Source of the DNA: Capronia americana
Taxonomy: Eukaryota > Ascomycota > Eurotiomycetes > Chaetothyriales > Herpotrichiellaceae
Length of the DNA stretch: 64,000 nucleotides
Assembly: GCA_016110215.1 (NCBI GenBank)
Contig: JADWQD010000007.1
Coordinates: 806,001 to 870,000 of the forward strand
Direction: 5' to 3'
Of this stretch, positions 20,601 through 32,507 are shown one piece after another; within the stretch, counting starts at the first letter, position 1, and each line of letters starts with the position of its first letter. The translations under genes were made by a program, and so were the position numbers. The notes under the pieces were generated by a model. The model made no database searches. It was not told the origin of the DNA and was given only the letters and a program-made list of their open reading frames with translations.

Positions 20601-23600
20601 TAGCAGCGAAAGCGTATTTGGAATTCATGGGATATCTCGAATCTATCTACGGCGCTAGCATAGAAAGGAGGGCTATGCAGCAGGGTATCCGGGCAAGGCA
20701 GAGGCAGGATGAGCCCGACTGGGGTGATCTGGATGAAACTTCAGGTCTTATCAAGGCTGGCAGCGCCAGAGGATTTTCCTCGAAATCACAGGTAATGACC
20801 CAAAACGAACAAACACCACCGTCAAGTCAAAATAATCTGGCCATGAATGCAGGCCAGGTCCAGCAATTCTTATATCAGCAGCCCCAGCAGTCCCTCATCC
20901 AGCCCCAGCAGTCCTTCAGCCAGGTCCCAAACCTCGGCGTTCTACTACCACCAGCCGACACGCTACATATGCCTACCAGCTTCCAAGCTAGTACAAGCTT
21001 CGTTCTAGCTTCTCCTCTGTCCTCTGATGCGAGAGCAGAGCTGAATTTTATTGCCTGGGAGCCTTTCAAGGAGGCTCGCAAAAGTCGAGACAAAGATTGT
21101 TTCACGATCGACGTCCTGGACGGAGAGCCTACTCTCTCCTTCGACATGGATGACTTGGAATCTATTTGGTGGTCTGGGTGGGCCAGCCGTCAGGTAAAGG
21201 AAGACGACAAGGCCAAAAAACGAGAGGCTTCTGATGTTGTAAAGAAACTGGAGCTTTCTTCCGGGCCGGCACCTATTCCAGAACGAATTCGCATCCATTC
21301 CAAGCACATCATTACAACCTTGGAGGAAATACATGGCAAACCGATCAATGGCAATGCAGTTGTTATGGTCAGACCGTTCAGGGCCTTGGTGTACTACGAA
21401 AAGCAGATCCGCCGGAAATTCAAAGAGCTTGCCAATCAACTCGAAGGGCTGAAAGCAGTTGCTGCAGACGAGTCTCGTGCATTTGAAGGTGGCGAAAGTG
21501 ACGGAAAACCTGCTTCACTCGCTTCGTTTCAACATTTGAAGTGCCTTGTCGAGTTCATCGACAAGACAACCCGTGCCAAGATCCGGTACCTATCAAGTGA
21601 CCGCTGCAGCAGAGTTGCCTTCGCCGATATCTGGTATTTCTTCCGGCCAGGCGACGAGGTAATTGGCCCAGACCGACGGCAAGCATACCGAATCCTCAGT
21701 GTTACCAGCTCCGGTCACAAGGTCCTTCCGCCTTGGAAACAGTGGCAAGCGCGAGGGGCTTCGGCAACGTCAGAGGATTCTTCCGTCACCCTTCACTGTG
21801 TGTTCGTGGATTTTGATGGCAAGAGACTTGGCCCGCGCACAAAAAACATCCACATCTTCAGGTTCGAGGGTGAAAAGGACATCGCTTCCCTTCCAGTCTA
21901 TCCTCTAAGATTTGCCAAAGATCTCAGCGCTGCAGAAAATCCCAAACAAACGTTCCGCGAAAGATTGATTGCTAGGGGAAGCATGTTTGTCGAGGTGGTA
22001 GGCGTGAAAGCCATGCACTACAACGGGCTTACGCTGGATACGAGGGATGAGGTGGACAGCCAAGTGGTGATTGATTTTGAGGAAGCTTTCTCGTCTCAGG
22101 AGAATAAGTATGAATGGCCAACTCTCGAGGAGCTAATCGGAACACCGATCGGGGAGTCGAAGGACGAGAAGCCATGCTCTGCCGACTGTTGCGCAGGAGA
22201 AGAGGTACACCTAGACGCGTACGCCGAGACGAAGTGGAACCAGGACTACATTTCCACCCTCATTCCCGGTCCGGAACAGCAAAGTAAGGGGCCTTCTGTG
22301 GCCATACACCCCTGCGACCTTGAGGATGCCAAATCGCGAGACAATGGACTTTCCAACGAAGATCTGGTCATTATGTCATACTGTGTCTATGGCTTTGTCC
22401 TTCGCAGTCGTAAATGGGGTAAGTTTCAATCCGTTCCCGCTAATCAGAAATGCCATACCAAAAAGAGGCGAGAGCGCAGAGAAAGCTAACGTGTGCCGTG
22501 CGATTGGAAGCAAAACTTGACATGACCTATCTCAGTCCAGTCGAATCTAAAATGGGCGATAAAATCGAAGATGCTGGCGAGGATATGGACTTCGAAGTCG
22601 ATAGTGATGATGGCGAACAGCAGCAGAGTACGGCAGCAAGAAAAGGACGAAACATAGCGTTCGACCAACTGGTTCTTCCCCGTGGACATAAAGAGATAGT
22701 ACTGTCTCTAATTGCGCAGCATTTTCAAGACAAAAAGTCCAGAACGACTGAAAACGAAGAGACCGATATTGTGCGAGGCAAAGGTACTGTAAAAAGTTTC
22801 ACATCAATCTTATCCGAAATCAAATCCAAAGCTTGGCTAACCACCAATTCTATCAACAGGCAAGGGCCTGATTATCCTCCTCCACGGAGCGCCCGGTGTT
22901 GGCAAAACAACAACCGCTGGTGGGTTCCCATATGCTTAGGTCTCCGATATGATTCACCAATATTGACTTCAGGCTGGTGCAGAGGGTGTCGCGCAGGTTT
23001 TTAACAAGCCACTTTTTCAAATAACGTGTGGTAAGCAGTCACTTTGAACCCAGCATCAGGTTGTTTATCCTGGATCTGCTTACACTTTGTTCTATCACTC
23101 AGGCGACCTGGGAACCAACGCCATCGAGGTAGAAGCATCGCTCGAGAGAAACTTTTCCCTCGCAAACAGATGGGGATGCGTACTTCTTCTCGATGAGGCG
23201 GATGTTTTTTTAGCGGAACGTTCGCCGCAAGACTTCGTGCGAAACAGCTTAGTAGCAGGTCTGACTTTCCACCGAGTCCTGGGCTGCCCTGTGACACTAA
23301 CGGGGTCGTAGTTTTCCTCAGAGTGCTCGAATACTACGCCGGGATCCTATTTCTGACCACCAACCGAATTGGCGACTTCGACGAAGCATTTTCGTCGCGC
23401 ATTCACATCAGTTTATACTATCCTCCGCTCACACGTATCATGACCAAGCGGATCTTCCGACTAAACCTGCGACTTATCCGACAACGCATCGAAAGCAAGG
23501 GGCTGGAAATCGATTTCAAGGAGAAGTCCATACTCGGCTTCGCTTCTAAGTACTGGAAGAAGCACAAAAGTAAGAGGTGGAATGGGCGGCAAATCCGCAA

Positions 23601-24384
23601 CGCCTGCCAGACCGCTCTGGCGCTTGCCGAGTACGAGTCTCAGCGGGGCTTCCCCAGCAAGGTCACCGACGCGAAAGCCGAAGTCGAGAGAGGGGTAAAT
23701 GTGTTGGCCAAAGTGAAGCTCAGGGTCTCTCATTTCGAAACTGTCGCAAAGGCATATCTGCAATTCATCAACTATTTGAGGGCGATATACGGTAGAGACG
23801 CCGAGAGAAGGGCTAAATTCCTGGGCATTCGCGCCCGTGAATTCGTGGCGCTGAGAGAAAAGGAAAAAGAGGACGCTGACAAAGGAGAAGAAGCAGAGCC
23901 GATTGACGAAGAAGAAGACGATGATGACGACGATGAGGTTGACGAGGAGGAGGAAGAAGAGGAAGCAGAAAACTCCCAGGGTATGCTTCCTGCTTCGTCT
24001 GATCTAATTAATGCAGATGACATCTCGAATAACCCTACGTCTGCCTTGCACCATGACTCAGAGATTCCACCGACAACGACAGAGCAGCCATCAGATCCCA
24101 ACCCGACAATAGCTTGGCCGCCCTTCAACCCGGCGAGCGGCGGCGGGGTCTACCCCTATTTGTTACCGCCAGGGTTTGGCCAGCCCTCACAGTTCAACGC
24201 CGCCTCGTACGCGCAGGCCCAACAGCTTGCACAACTTCAAGGGTTTGCCCACTTCGCTGCTATGATGGGTGGTAACCATCAAGGCATGTTCCCTGGCACA
24301 CAACCGCCAGCACCGGAGGGTGGTGCGGCCGAGCGTGGGAGAGGGCAGTCCGCAAAACCTTCGAAGGGCCCGCGTCGAAAGTGA
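17633..24384 (+). CDS. Tandem double-module DUF7025-like / AAA ATPase protein
   Basis: Predicted 2,012 aa from eleven exons: 17633-19400, 19463-19636, 19697-19756, 19858-19905, 19980-20132, 20193-22418, 22511-22783, 22860-22919, 22983-23030, 23103-23258 and 23312-24384. All introns are phase 1. Module 1 has a DUF7025-like region (about 150-589), then an AAA domain with Walker A GAPGVGKTTT near 656 and Walker B VLVDEADAF near 711. Module 2 repeats this: DUF7025-like (about 1010-1476), Walker A GAPGVGKTTT near 1578, Walker B LLLDEADVF near 1632, sensor-1 LTTNRIGDFD near 1668. The big exon 20193-22418 runs without a stop from the first AAA domain through the second DUF7025-like region, so the modules are fused. 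Module 1 has LLTDRVGDFD at sensor 1, Asp for Asn. Intron 20133-20192 is GC-AG. The linker is Gln-rich; the C-terminus has an acidic run and a basic end. Substrate and cellular role are unknown; ATP-driven remodelling is inferred from the family. Confidence 0.85.
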
Positions 24385-25594
24385 AAGAGGATAAAGATAC
24401 CAACACAAAACCAGGATCGGAGGTTTTGATTTAGAGCCAGTCAGTCATCGATGTTCTCCTTTCTGGACATTATGAAAAGTCTTGTAGGGGTGCTTCGGCA
24501 ACAGGGAAAACATACTGAGGCGGCACACACACATGGATAGACGTCGGATCTGAGGGAGAAGCCGCTTGTCCGCCGAGGGAGCTGTCGATGCCGATCCAGA
24601 TCGACCTGGTCAGACCTCCCTGAACGGGCCACATACAGTGTGCCTGGCGTACAGATATAGCCGTAGGACAAGTTGAGACCATCTAGGCGAAGACGAGGCC
24701 AAGGGCAAATGGTAGGGAGACCGGCGAGTAGAGGGTGAGATCGTGAGAGGAAGGGTGAGTCGTGAAGTTGTGGTTTTCAAAAGCGGCCCGGTCGGGGGTG
24801 CGTGAGCACCGAGCCGTTTTTATTCTGGTTGAGCTGCCACGCAAAATTACGGGCGAAGCCGATGCTTCGGGAGGTGCCGTGCCCAGTAGAACTCAAGTCC
24901 AAGTTGTTCTCTCCTACAAGCTTCAATGATAGATGGTTTTAACAACAATGAACGCCACTTGAACAGCTGCCACCACCGCTAGCATTGCATTTCTATATTG
25001 AGGTGTTGGTAGAGCTTCGCACACGGTCAGGCTGACGGTGATGCTGCCCTCTACGCCACCGGGTGGGGAGCTGAAACAACCGAGACCAAGGCCCTAGTTG
25101 TGTTCATGCCAAATGAAACGGCCAAAGATTGGCGATTGTATCGCATTCTGTCAGAGGTGACAAAGTTGGACCCTGGCAAATGTTTGTACTTAGTACACAG
25201 GAGAAATAACTGTGACCTCCCGACATAGGGATGGAAAGGACCATGGACACGCCAATGACGCCTTATCACTCCCTCTCGTATGCACGTTGGCAACGTGTAA
25301 ATGAACCGAGCTGAGTCGATACGCGCTTGCACGAGATGGTGATTAATTGTAGATACTTCGGTGACTGTGAAGTGAGTGAACTCGCTCTTAACGGATGCCA
25401 TCAACCCGAACCTGCGATTGACGTCACTGACACCATCTTTTTTCCGAACAAATGTTTTTGATCGACGCTCAAGCTCACACTCAAATGCTCACACTCGAAC
25501 CCACACCTACCATTTTCCCACTCTGGTTACCTTACATCATTCTTCAGCGTCCAAGTGTGAAATTTAATTGAATAACCTATTCGCTCGCTCCATC
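24385..25594. other. Intergenic region, tandem AAA gene to DUF1769 gene
   Basis: 1.2 kb containing the 3' flank of the AAA gene and the promoter of the DUF1769 gene. The last 150 bases before the DUF1769 start are pyrimidine-rich with CA-type repeats, like many fungal core promoters. Short open frames on the minus strand show no family. Confidence 0.45.
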
Positions 25595-26686
25595 ATGGCG
25601 GGCCCGTCCGACGCGGCGAACCCCTCAACCGCCTCCCACTACTCGCAATACCGCCTGCGCGTGACAGCCGGCCCGTCATATGACCCGTCGACACATAAAA
25701 CCGTGCCAGTCAATGCCTCCGAGACGCTCACGTTCGAGACCCCTTCCATCATCCTTTCGCTCTGTGTTCGCATACGGCATTTCACGGGCTTTCCTCCTGA
25801 GTCCCCCGTCACTGCGGAGAAATACTTTACCTCGGACCCGCACAAGTACGACCAATACAGCATATCATTCAGCTTCATCCCGAAGGCAGACATCCCCGGC
25901 GAAGACCTGGTGTTTGGGAACGACTTTGATAGGCCTCTCCGAGACAGACTACCGCCGGGGGCGAACCACGCGTTGAGGATCGTGAAATGGTGGATCGACC
26001 CTGGGCTGGATGGCGACATGTACGCTGACAAACCGTACCTCTATGGCCCGGCGCTGAGCAGTTGGAATATCCTACGGATAGGCGACCATGTCATACCGAA
26101 AGACCAATTACAAACACCTAGCGGCGGGGAGGAGGAGGAGGAGCGCGACGCCAAACACGAATGGAAGGCGCCTCATGCCTCGGCGGAGGAATTCCACGAT
26201 ACCATTGTCGAGGAAGGATGCGAGGGGTCGGGCTGCGAGTTGCGCTCCTCGTTATCCATCCCTGCTGACAGCGCAGCGCGGAAAAAGCACTTCCTCACGG
26301 CCTCAAACCTCAATGCCTTCACCTTTGAAGCCGGCCGCCTGTATCAGGCTGACTTTGGGAACCCGTACCTCGACTTCAACGATTTCTCCCTTAAATTACC
26401 GGGGTTTAGTCTAAACGTGGTCGGGTACATCGACTCGAAGACGCACGAACTGCGGTATACGCTGAAGAACAGACGGACCGGGGAAGTCTACGGCGTCGTG
26501 GTCTTCACATTGTTGTTCGGAGAGGAGCTGGAGCAAGCACAGCGTGAGCATGGCGGGGCCAACGTAGAGGATGATGGAGAGGAGCACGGGGCCGCGAAGG
26601 ATCTAGAGGACGACCGAGCCAAGGCCGCTAAAACACCCATAGACGCCAGTGAAAACATTCCAGAGGATGAAGACGACATAGATTGA
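25595..26686 (+). CDS. DUF1769 family protein
   Basis: Single-exon gene for 363 aa. The start was set at the ATG at 25595 (MAGPSDAANPS); the frame extends nine codons upstream only to a TTG. The DUF1769 signature lies around residues 235-300: YQADFGNPYLDFNDFSLKLP, then GFSLNVVGYID and YTLKNRRTGEVYGVVVF. The N-terminal half (SYDPSTHKTVPVNASET, VRIRHFTGFP, YSISFSFIPK) is also typical of this ascomycete family and looks beta-rich, as in lipid-binding or C2-like folds. An acidic linker (GGEEEEERD) and a long acidic, Ala-rich C-terminal tail flank the conserved part. No signal peptide or membrane segment is seen. The family has no biochemical function known to me. Confidence 0.85.
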   Translation: MAGPSDAANPSTASHYSQYRLRVTAGPSYDPSTHKTVPVNASETLTFETPSIILSLCVRIRHFTGFPPESPVTAEKYFTSDPHKYDQYSISFSFIPKADIPGEDLVFGNDFDRPLRDRLPPGANHALRIVKWWIDPGLDGDMYADKPYLYGPALSSWNILRIGDHVIPKDQLQTPSGGEEEEERDAKHEWKAPHASAEEFHDTIVEEGCEGSGCELRSSLSIPADSAARKKHFLTASNLNAFTFEAGRLYQADFGNPYLDFNDFSLKLPGFSLNVVGYIDSKTHELRYTLKNRRTGEVYGVVVFTLLFGEELEQAQREHGGANVEDDGEEHGAAKDLEDDRAKAAKTPIDASENIPEDEDDID

Positions 26687-27463
26687 TCTTGCACTTGCAT
26701 CTACATCTGCGAGCCTGGTACTCTACAGCCGCATACACCCAACAACCATACAGCCACACATACCGAAGAAATAACGAGGTCCTCCGTACAGAAGAACAGT
26801 ACTGTCAATAAACAAGCTCAGAGCAGCCACGCTACAGCAGCACACACGAGAACATCAGCGTGGATGGAACTGTATAGCAACATAGCTACATAGCTAGCCA
26901 CCCCAGCAGGCGGCAAGTAGATCCTGTATTACGCAAGGAGGCAGGCAGGCGGGGCAGACGTTCGATCGACGACGAGATCGCGGCGTAACCACGTACGTAA
27001 ACTACATGCATATACGTAGGCATGTAGGTACGCAGGAACGAGTATCGCTCGAGTAGCGAAGGGGCGCGGCGACCATGACGGCACGGAGGACGACGATAGG
27101 ACCAACGATAGCGATATCCGCGGGGGCATTTACTGGACATACTACGAATAGCACTCCTACGGCGCGGGATACGGAATAGAATACCGAGTACACCATCGAC
27201 ATGTGCGCATAACAGTCTTAACAGCACAAAATAGGAAGGCCAGGATTCATGTTCAATGACTTTTCATTTCACTGCGCGTCTAGGCGCGCGTTCGAGCCTC
27301 GGCTCGGCTCATCTCGTCGTTACATCTGACGCCTTTCGCGTCCCACCGACGACGACAGCACCAACACCGACCAACGACGCCAACGCCGACGCGGCCAACG
27401 CCAACCGCCCCCAGCCACGGCCAACCAACACAACACAACACACAAACACGCACACGCACACGC
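26687..27463. other. Convergent intergenic region
   Basis: 777 bases between converging DUF1769 and MFS genes. Composition is rich in CA/TAC repeats, with an ACACA-type tract at about 27,430-27,460. No gene is supported. Confidence 0.45.
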
Positions 27464-29823
27464 CTAAAGCGTCGTGCCACTCAGGCCCGCCGGCGGCGGC
27501 ACCGGCACCGCGGTCAACTCAACGTCGCCGTTCGGGGCAACACCACCCATTTCCAATCGCCACTGGCGTGGCACGGGCCCGCGCAACGCCGCCAACCCAC
27601 CGCCAGCCACCACCTTGGCCACTAGGAGCACTCCAGCAGCAACGACCGCCAACGTTGCGGCGCCGAGGACACCGACGAAGGCCCAGCCAAAGGCATCCCT
27701 CAACGCGGCGATGGACGCGGAGAAGAGCTTCTCCGGCACATCGCCGTTGATGAAGGAATACCCTTGGAGCAGGAACAACGCGTTGTCCCCGGTCGCCGGG
27801 TAAGCCGGCGCGGCAACAGACTCAGTCAGACTGAGCTGCGCGGACGTGGCGGTGTGCATGAAGATGGACCCGGTGACGGTCAGAGCCACAGCGACGCCCA
27901 GGTACTGGGCGAAGAGGATAAACACCCTATTGTGATAGGGGTGGCGCTGGGCAGGGTAACCGTTGGACAACAGCAGCGACGGGTGTTGCCACAGGTCCAC
28001 CAGGTGGTGACCGACGGAGAGCGTGATTGGCGACCAGAAGCCGATGCACGCGAGGGCGAACATCCTCGCAATGCCTGCGAGGCCCGCATTGCCAGAGAGC
28101 ATTGACGGCGTATCGACAAACAGCAAGACCGTGCCGCCGAGCAGGAAGACCGAGGAGATCATCGACCAGACGCTGTAGCTGGGCAGGACAGGGTGCGCGG
28201 TGAGTATGCCACTTCCGATGTAGAGTGCAATCACGACTGTGAAGAACAAGTGAGGTCCCGTCGTGGTGAAGAAGAGATAGAAGCCGGTGGCGAAAGCTGA
28301 AGGCTCAGGACGAGTGATCATCTGATACAGCGCTGTGTAAGGCATTGCGGTGTAGAAGGTCGCGGCCGTCAGGAAGGTGAGCAGAAAGAGCATCGTGGTC
28401 TTGAGGTGTCGCAGGTATGAAACCGGGAAGAGCTGAGTTGCCGGTGAGGTGAGGATCTTGAGGCTCTGTTGAAGAACGAACAGGACAACCAACGAGGCAC
28501 CGATGCTGAGCGGAGTATACAGATATCCATTCGTCCAGGGAGTTTGAGTGCCGGCGAGGTTGAAGGTGACGAACAAGACGATGATGCCGAAAAAGCTGAG
28601 TACCATGCCCAACTCATCCATGCGACTTAGTCGTTGACTCCAGTTGAGAGATGGTCCGAAAGCCCAAGCTTCAGAGTTCGCGGAAGTCAACAGGTTGTCC
28701 GGGAGCTCGAAGAGCAAAGAGATCAAGACCAAGACAAGAATGATGCTGACGGTATAGAATCCCCAGGCCCATTGCTCGTCGCGATGAGCCCAGACGCCAC
28801 CGAATATCGGGCCAAGGACCAAACCAATGGCAGAGCTGACTGTGACGAAGAAGTCGCGTCGCACCTGGTTCTTGAATGTACCGGTGCCTTCGAGATAGAT
28901 GAGCGCGCCAAGTTGTTGACCTGCCAGACCTACGCCGAGGAGAATTCGTGCAAAAAACAGGTACACCATGTTTGGGGTAAAGCTGCCGTGCAGAACTGTC
29001 GCGGTCAACAGGATGGTTGCGAAGAGCATGTAGACCGTCTTGAAGGAGAAGACTGCATAGAGATGGCCAGCGGTGAGAACGGTTGCAGCAGCACCAACGG
29101 CAGGACCGGCGATCAGCCACTGAAAACCCTGGATGTTGAGATCGTACCAGAGTGTGGGGACCATGACTGGCAACATCGCCTCGGTCATCATTGCAATGAG
29201 ATTCACCAAGGCCATGAGCAAGTCGATTGAAGGTTTGCGGGTTCCAGCAATGCTGAGATTGGTATCAGAGTTGTGATCTCCACCTTGTCCGTTGTTCATC
29301 TCTGGTCCATTCCACATGTACCGAGCCCATCGTGACCCTGCTGACCAGACGTTGGCTTGGTAATGACCACTCGAATCTCCGAAGATGGCGTCGGTTGCAG
29401 CGTTGTTGGCATTGCAGTTGTGGGTAGTTTGAGGACGAGCTCCAGGATCTTCGTAGTACTCTGCGGATTTCTGTTAGCACGGACAAATCTGGAGAGGACG
29501 GCACAGCCTTTTGGAGGTACGGAGAACTCACCTTCGACAGTGGCTTCAGTGGTGACCATGATCACGCCTTCTGGGGGGGTCGGAGGTCTCGCGGTGGAAT
29601 CGAAGCCGCGAGGACCTCCAATTACGGTGGTGGCGGTGGAAGCCATTCTGGGTATGAAAGGTTGGTCGTCGAACTCGTCAGAGTGGCGGTGATCAAAACG
29701 ACGGTGCCAGCTTGGTGGAGGAGTAGAGAGGTTGCTGAAGCTCGGTGGTGGTGAGTCTGAGTCTCGTCGAGCGTGAGATCGATTTCTCAAAGAATAACTC
29801 TCTGTGGGAATGTGTGCAGGCAT
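27464..29823 (-). CDS. MFS transporter, DHA2-like, with long N-terminal extension
   Basis: Predicted 762-aa integral membrane transporter. Two minus-strand exons: 29823-29532 and 29460-27464; the intron of 71 nt (29531-29461) joins ATVE to EYYEDPG in frame. About 170 residues of Pro/Ser/Arg-rich cytosolic sequence precede the first membrane helix (MALVNLIAMMTEAMLPVMV). There are roughly 12-14 hydrophobic segments, and a motif-A-like and antiporter-type region appears as FARILLGVGLAGQQLG. The layout fits DHA2-type drug or metabolite efflux pumps rather than sugar porters. The C-terminal tail is Gly/Pro-rich. The long cytosolic N-terminus, with several Ser-Pro sites, may be a regulatory or sorting region. 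Substrate unknown. It lies outside the right-hand catabolic block. Confidence 0.8.
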
Positions 29824-31155
29824 CTTGGCTTTTTGAGCGGCTCAGAGACGAACGCTCCTCTGCGATGTGGTGACGTGGAATTGTGTGTGCTGGGTGAACG
29901 CTTCGCAGCGACGACTATGTTGGAGCGGTTGAGGTCGATATGCAAGGTGGAAATTCTGTTGAACTGTCTTCTCTCAGTACTCAGCTTCTGACCTCCGACA
30001 AAGACCCTCACCACGTCCACCAGACGCTTTGTTTCCACCCGACAAGAGGAGCTTGCTTCTCAACGACTCCAGGAAAGAGATTACTCCGAATGATGTCGCC
30101 GTCAGCTGAGACAGTGGGTGATCATGTACAAGCAGATAGTGTCAATGGGAAGAGAGTGGAGCGGACAGGAGCAGAGAGGAGGACGAGATGAGATGGTTAT
30201 TTTGAAGTCGGTCACAGCACTGTCGGACCCTTTCTTCGGGCTTCATGTCGTCTCGTTTCGTCCTTTCTCTCACATGGACGCCGTCAATGCAGGCCGAAAA
30301 GCAGCCGGCCTGCGAAGGGTTGCTAACAGATGCCTGGATAGGCCTTGGAGTGTCCAGAGAGAAAGTGGGAGGGCCAATTCATCTGGATGCCATCTTGGTG
30401 TGCAAGTCAATCAATTCTGCGGCAGCCTGATGCAAACTGGATAATGCGACTCGTATGGGCTACGTGGAAGTCCCATGGAGCATCTGCATCGTTGTGGCCT
30501 GTTACCATCGCTCTGCTGCACCCTTTGGGCAAGGTAAGTTGCTGGAAGGGATGTTCACTCAGACTCAGATATCTGTCTTCAGTTCCTCAGACTGTATACC
30601 TTGACCTGTCTCTCGTCGAATCCATCACTATCCGCCCCCAATTGCCGAGAAGATGAGGACAGTATTGTGAAGTTTCGTGCGCCATGAGCACAGTACGCTG
30701 TGATCAAGAGCACATAAAGCATGGTCCAGCAGGAAAGCTTTGTCGCAGGAATCCTATGTTCTGAGCTCCATCCAGATAAGTCCCGATCTCCTGAGCACGT
30801 GTAGATTTGCATACCCGAGGGCGACTGATAAACTGTCTGACTCTTTCCCCCAGCGAGTGGAATTCGGGCTCTTTAAGCAATGCTAAAATCATGCGTATTG
30901 CTAGTGCCATCCAAGGAGAGTACTTGCAAAGTGCTGCAGAGCATCTCGGGCGTTGAAATTGCCTTGCGGAGGCTTCGCGCCATCATTGATGCCGTATGTC
31001 TCAGAGGCCGAATGTGCAGGATCCGCAGCCGCGATGGTCCATTACATACAGTCTCTCCAAAGCCTGCCTCCAATAGTCTCCTAGGCTTGCTTTCTCTGCA
31101 TAGTCGCTTGGAAGGGTGCTTGGCATCGTCAGCAACACGCAGTCACAGATTGCAA
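29824..31155. other. Intergenic region upstream of MFS gene
   Basis: 1.3 kb between the MFS start (minus) and the 3' end of the secreted-protein gene (minus). Several 60-110 codon frames on both strands were examined. None shows a domain, signal peptide with good context, or splice-joined extension. No RNA gene was seen. Confidence 0.4.
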
Positions 31156-32166
31156 TCAGTCTTTCTTACATGAACTGACTATATACTTGAAGTATCTCTC
31201 GCATTGAGCGGCGGTGTAATTTGCCATGGGCATCCGGAAATCATACACCGTGTCCGAAACGCATCCGTTTACACAGGTAAGCCCAATGCTCAAGTGGTAA
31301 CCGATCTGGGTGATTGGGACCATCGAATTGTTGTGGCTCGAAAACTGGTTACATTCTCCCATAGAAGTGCCAGGTTTGTCCAATTTGCCAGCCCAAGTTG
31401 TCGCATTCCGGCCAGCAATTTTGTTGCAGAAGTAGTTTATGGGTTCATCGACGTCTCTAAAGGGCTGTACATTTTGATTTGGAAGAGACCACGCGGTGGG
31501 CAGGGCGCTGATAGACTGCACGGCGGTAGCCGTGGCGCATTTCATGGGGAGACCCGTCGTCCGCTCGATTGTGGCTGTTGGCAAGGGCGTCCAGTGATAA
31601 CAAGCTGATCGTCGCTCAGGTGTACATGCACTCCAGGAAGAAGTGGGTGTGTCAGGAGGATGGTGAGTTGTTGGCAGGGTCTGGGGCGATCATGATGGTG
31701 GGCCGGTTGGCGGGATAATAGGCGTCTGCACGGGTCAACGTGTAGCTATCGTATGAGGGTTTTGAGGGACTTGCCGGTGGAAAGGGCCATCCACCATGGT
31801 TATTGCCGTGCGAACAAAGGAATGGTATAAGACATTTCAGGAGGTTTAACAAACCTAAATCAGTTCCTGGGTTGCACAGAATCCCCGAGACACCACCAGA
31901 TTTGGAAAGGGAAACTCAATCAATACCATCGTCCCTGGATAAAGTTCTCGTGGAGAGAGTCGCAGTCCACCTAACACTGGTGGTTGTGGGATCCGTCAGC
32001 CATTGTGATCGTCTGCCACATTTCGCTCCACGGAGTAGGTGATGAAGTGCCATAGGTGACTTCCGAGCGTACCGCCCGATGTTGATGTAGCAGAACATTA
32101 CCAGCCAAATGGGCAGTCAGTCGTAGCTAAGAGAAGCAACAAGGTGGTCAACGATAGTTGAGCCAT
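31156..32166 (-). CDS. Putative secreted Cys-containing protein, 5' structure unresolved
   Basis: The last exon, 31680-31156, encodes about 174 aa and is well supported: it follows a CCCCAG acceptor and has evenly spaced cysteines (INYFCNKIAG, MGECNQF, GLTCVNGCVSD, AAQCERYF, IVSSCKKD), typical of small secreted fungal domains, and four N-glycosylation sequons. An ATG at 32166 opens a good signal peptide (MAQLSLTTLLLLLATTDC) followed by a GTAATG donor. Between the two, no exon path was found that keeps a single frame: each candidate middle exon ends in a stop or mismatched phase. The gene may have unusual introns, or the middle may be decayed. I do not assign a family; the C-terminal pattern resembles uncharacterised extracellular fungal proteins. 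Confidence 0.45.
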
Positions 32167-32507
32167 TGCGATGAAAGGCCCGGGCATCTACCTATCCGAT
32201 CGGATTGTTGGGCAGGATAACAACGAAGCTCCGAAGATTCAATGATGGTTTTGATGAGCGCCACCCATGGCTCGTGCAAGTGTTTGAGAAGACAGGACGA
32301 ATCTGGGAGGAAGGTGCTCATTGTTTCAAATCCAGTATACCCTCTGAATGCAACTCGTCTCGCACGGCGTTGATTTCTCAGGCGTGCCGGCAACCGACAC
32401 CTTTTCCTTTCCAGAGCAAACAAGGATGAATAGCACGATGTGGGAGACCGAGGCAACCAAGATCCTGAGGTTGAAGAGACGACCAATGGGCGCTGTTCAA
32501 GATTTGC
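32167..32507. other. Short gap upstream of the secreted-protein gene
   Basis: 341 bases between the putative signal-peptide start and the 3' end of the P450 gene, both minus strand. No feature recognised. Confidence 0.4.
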
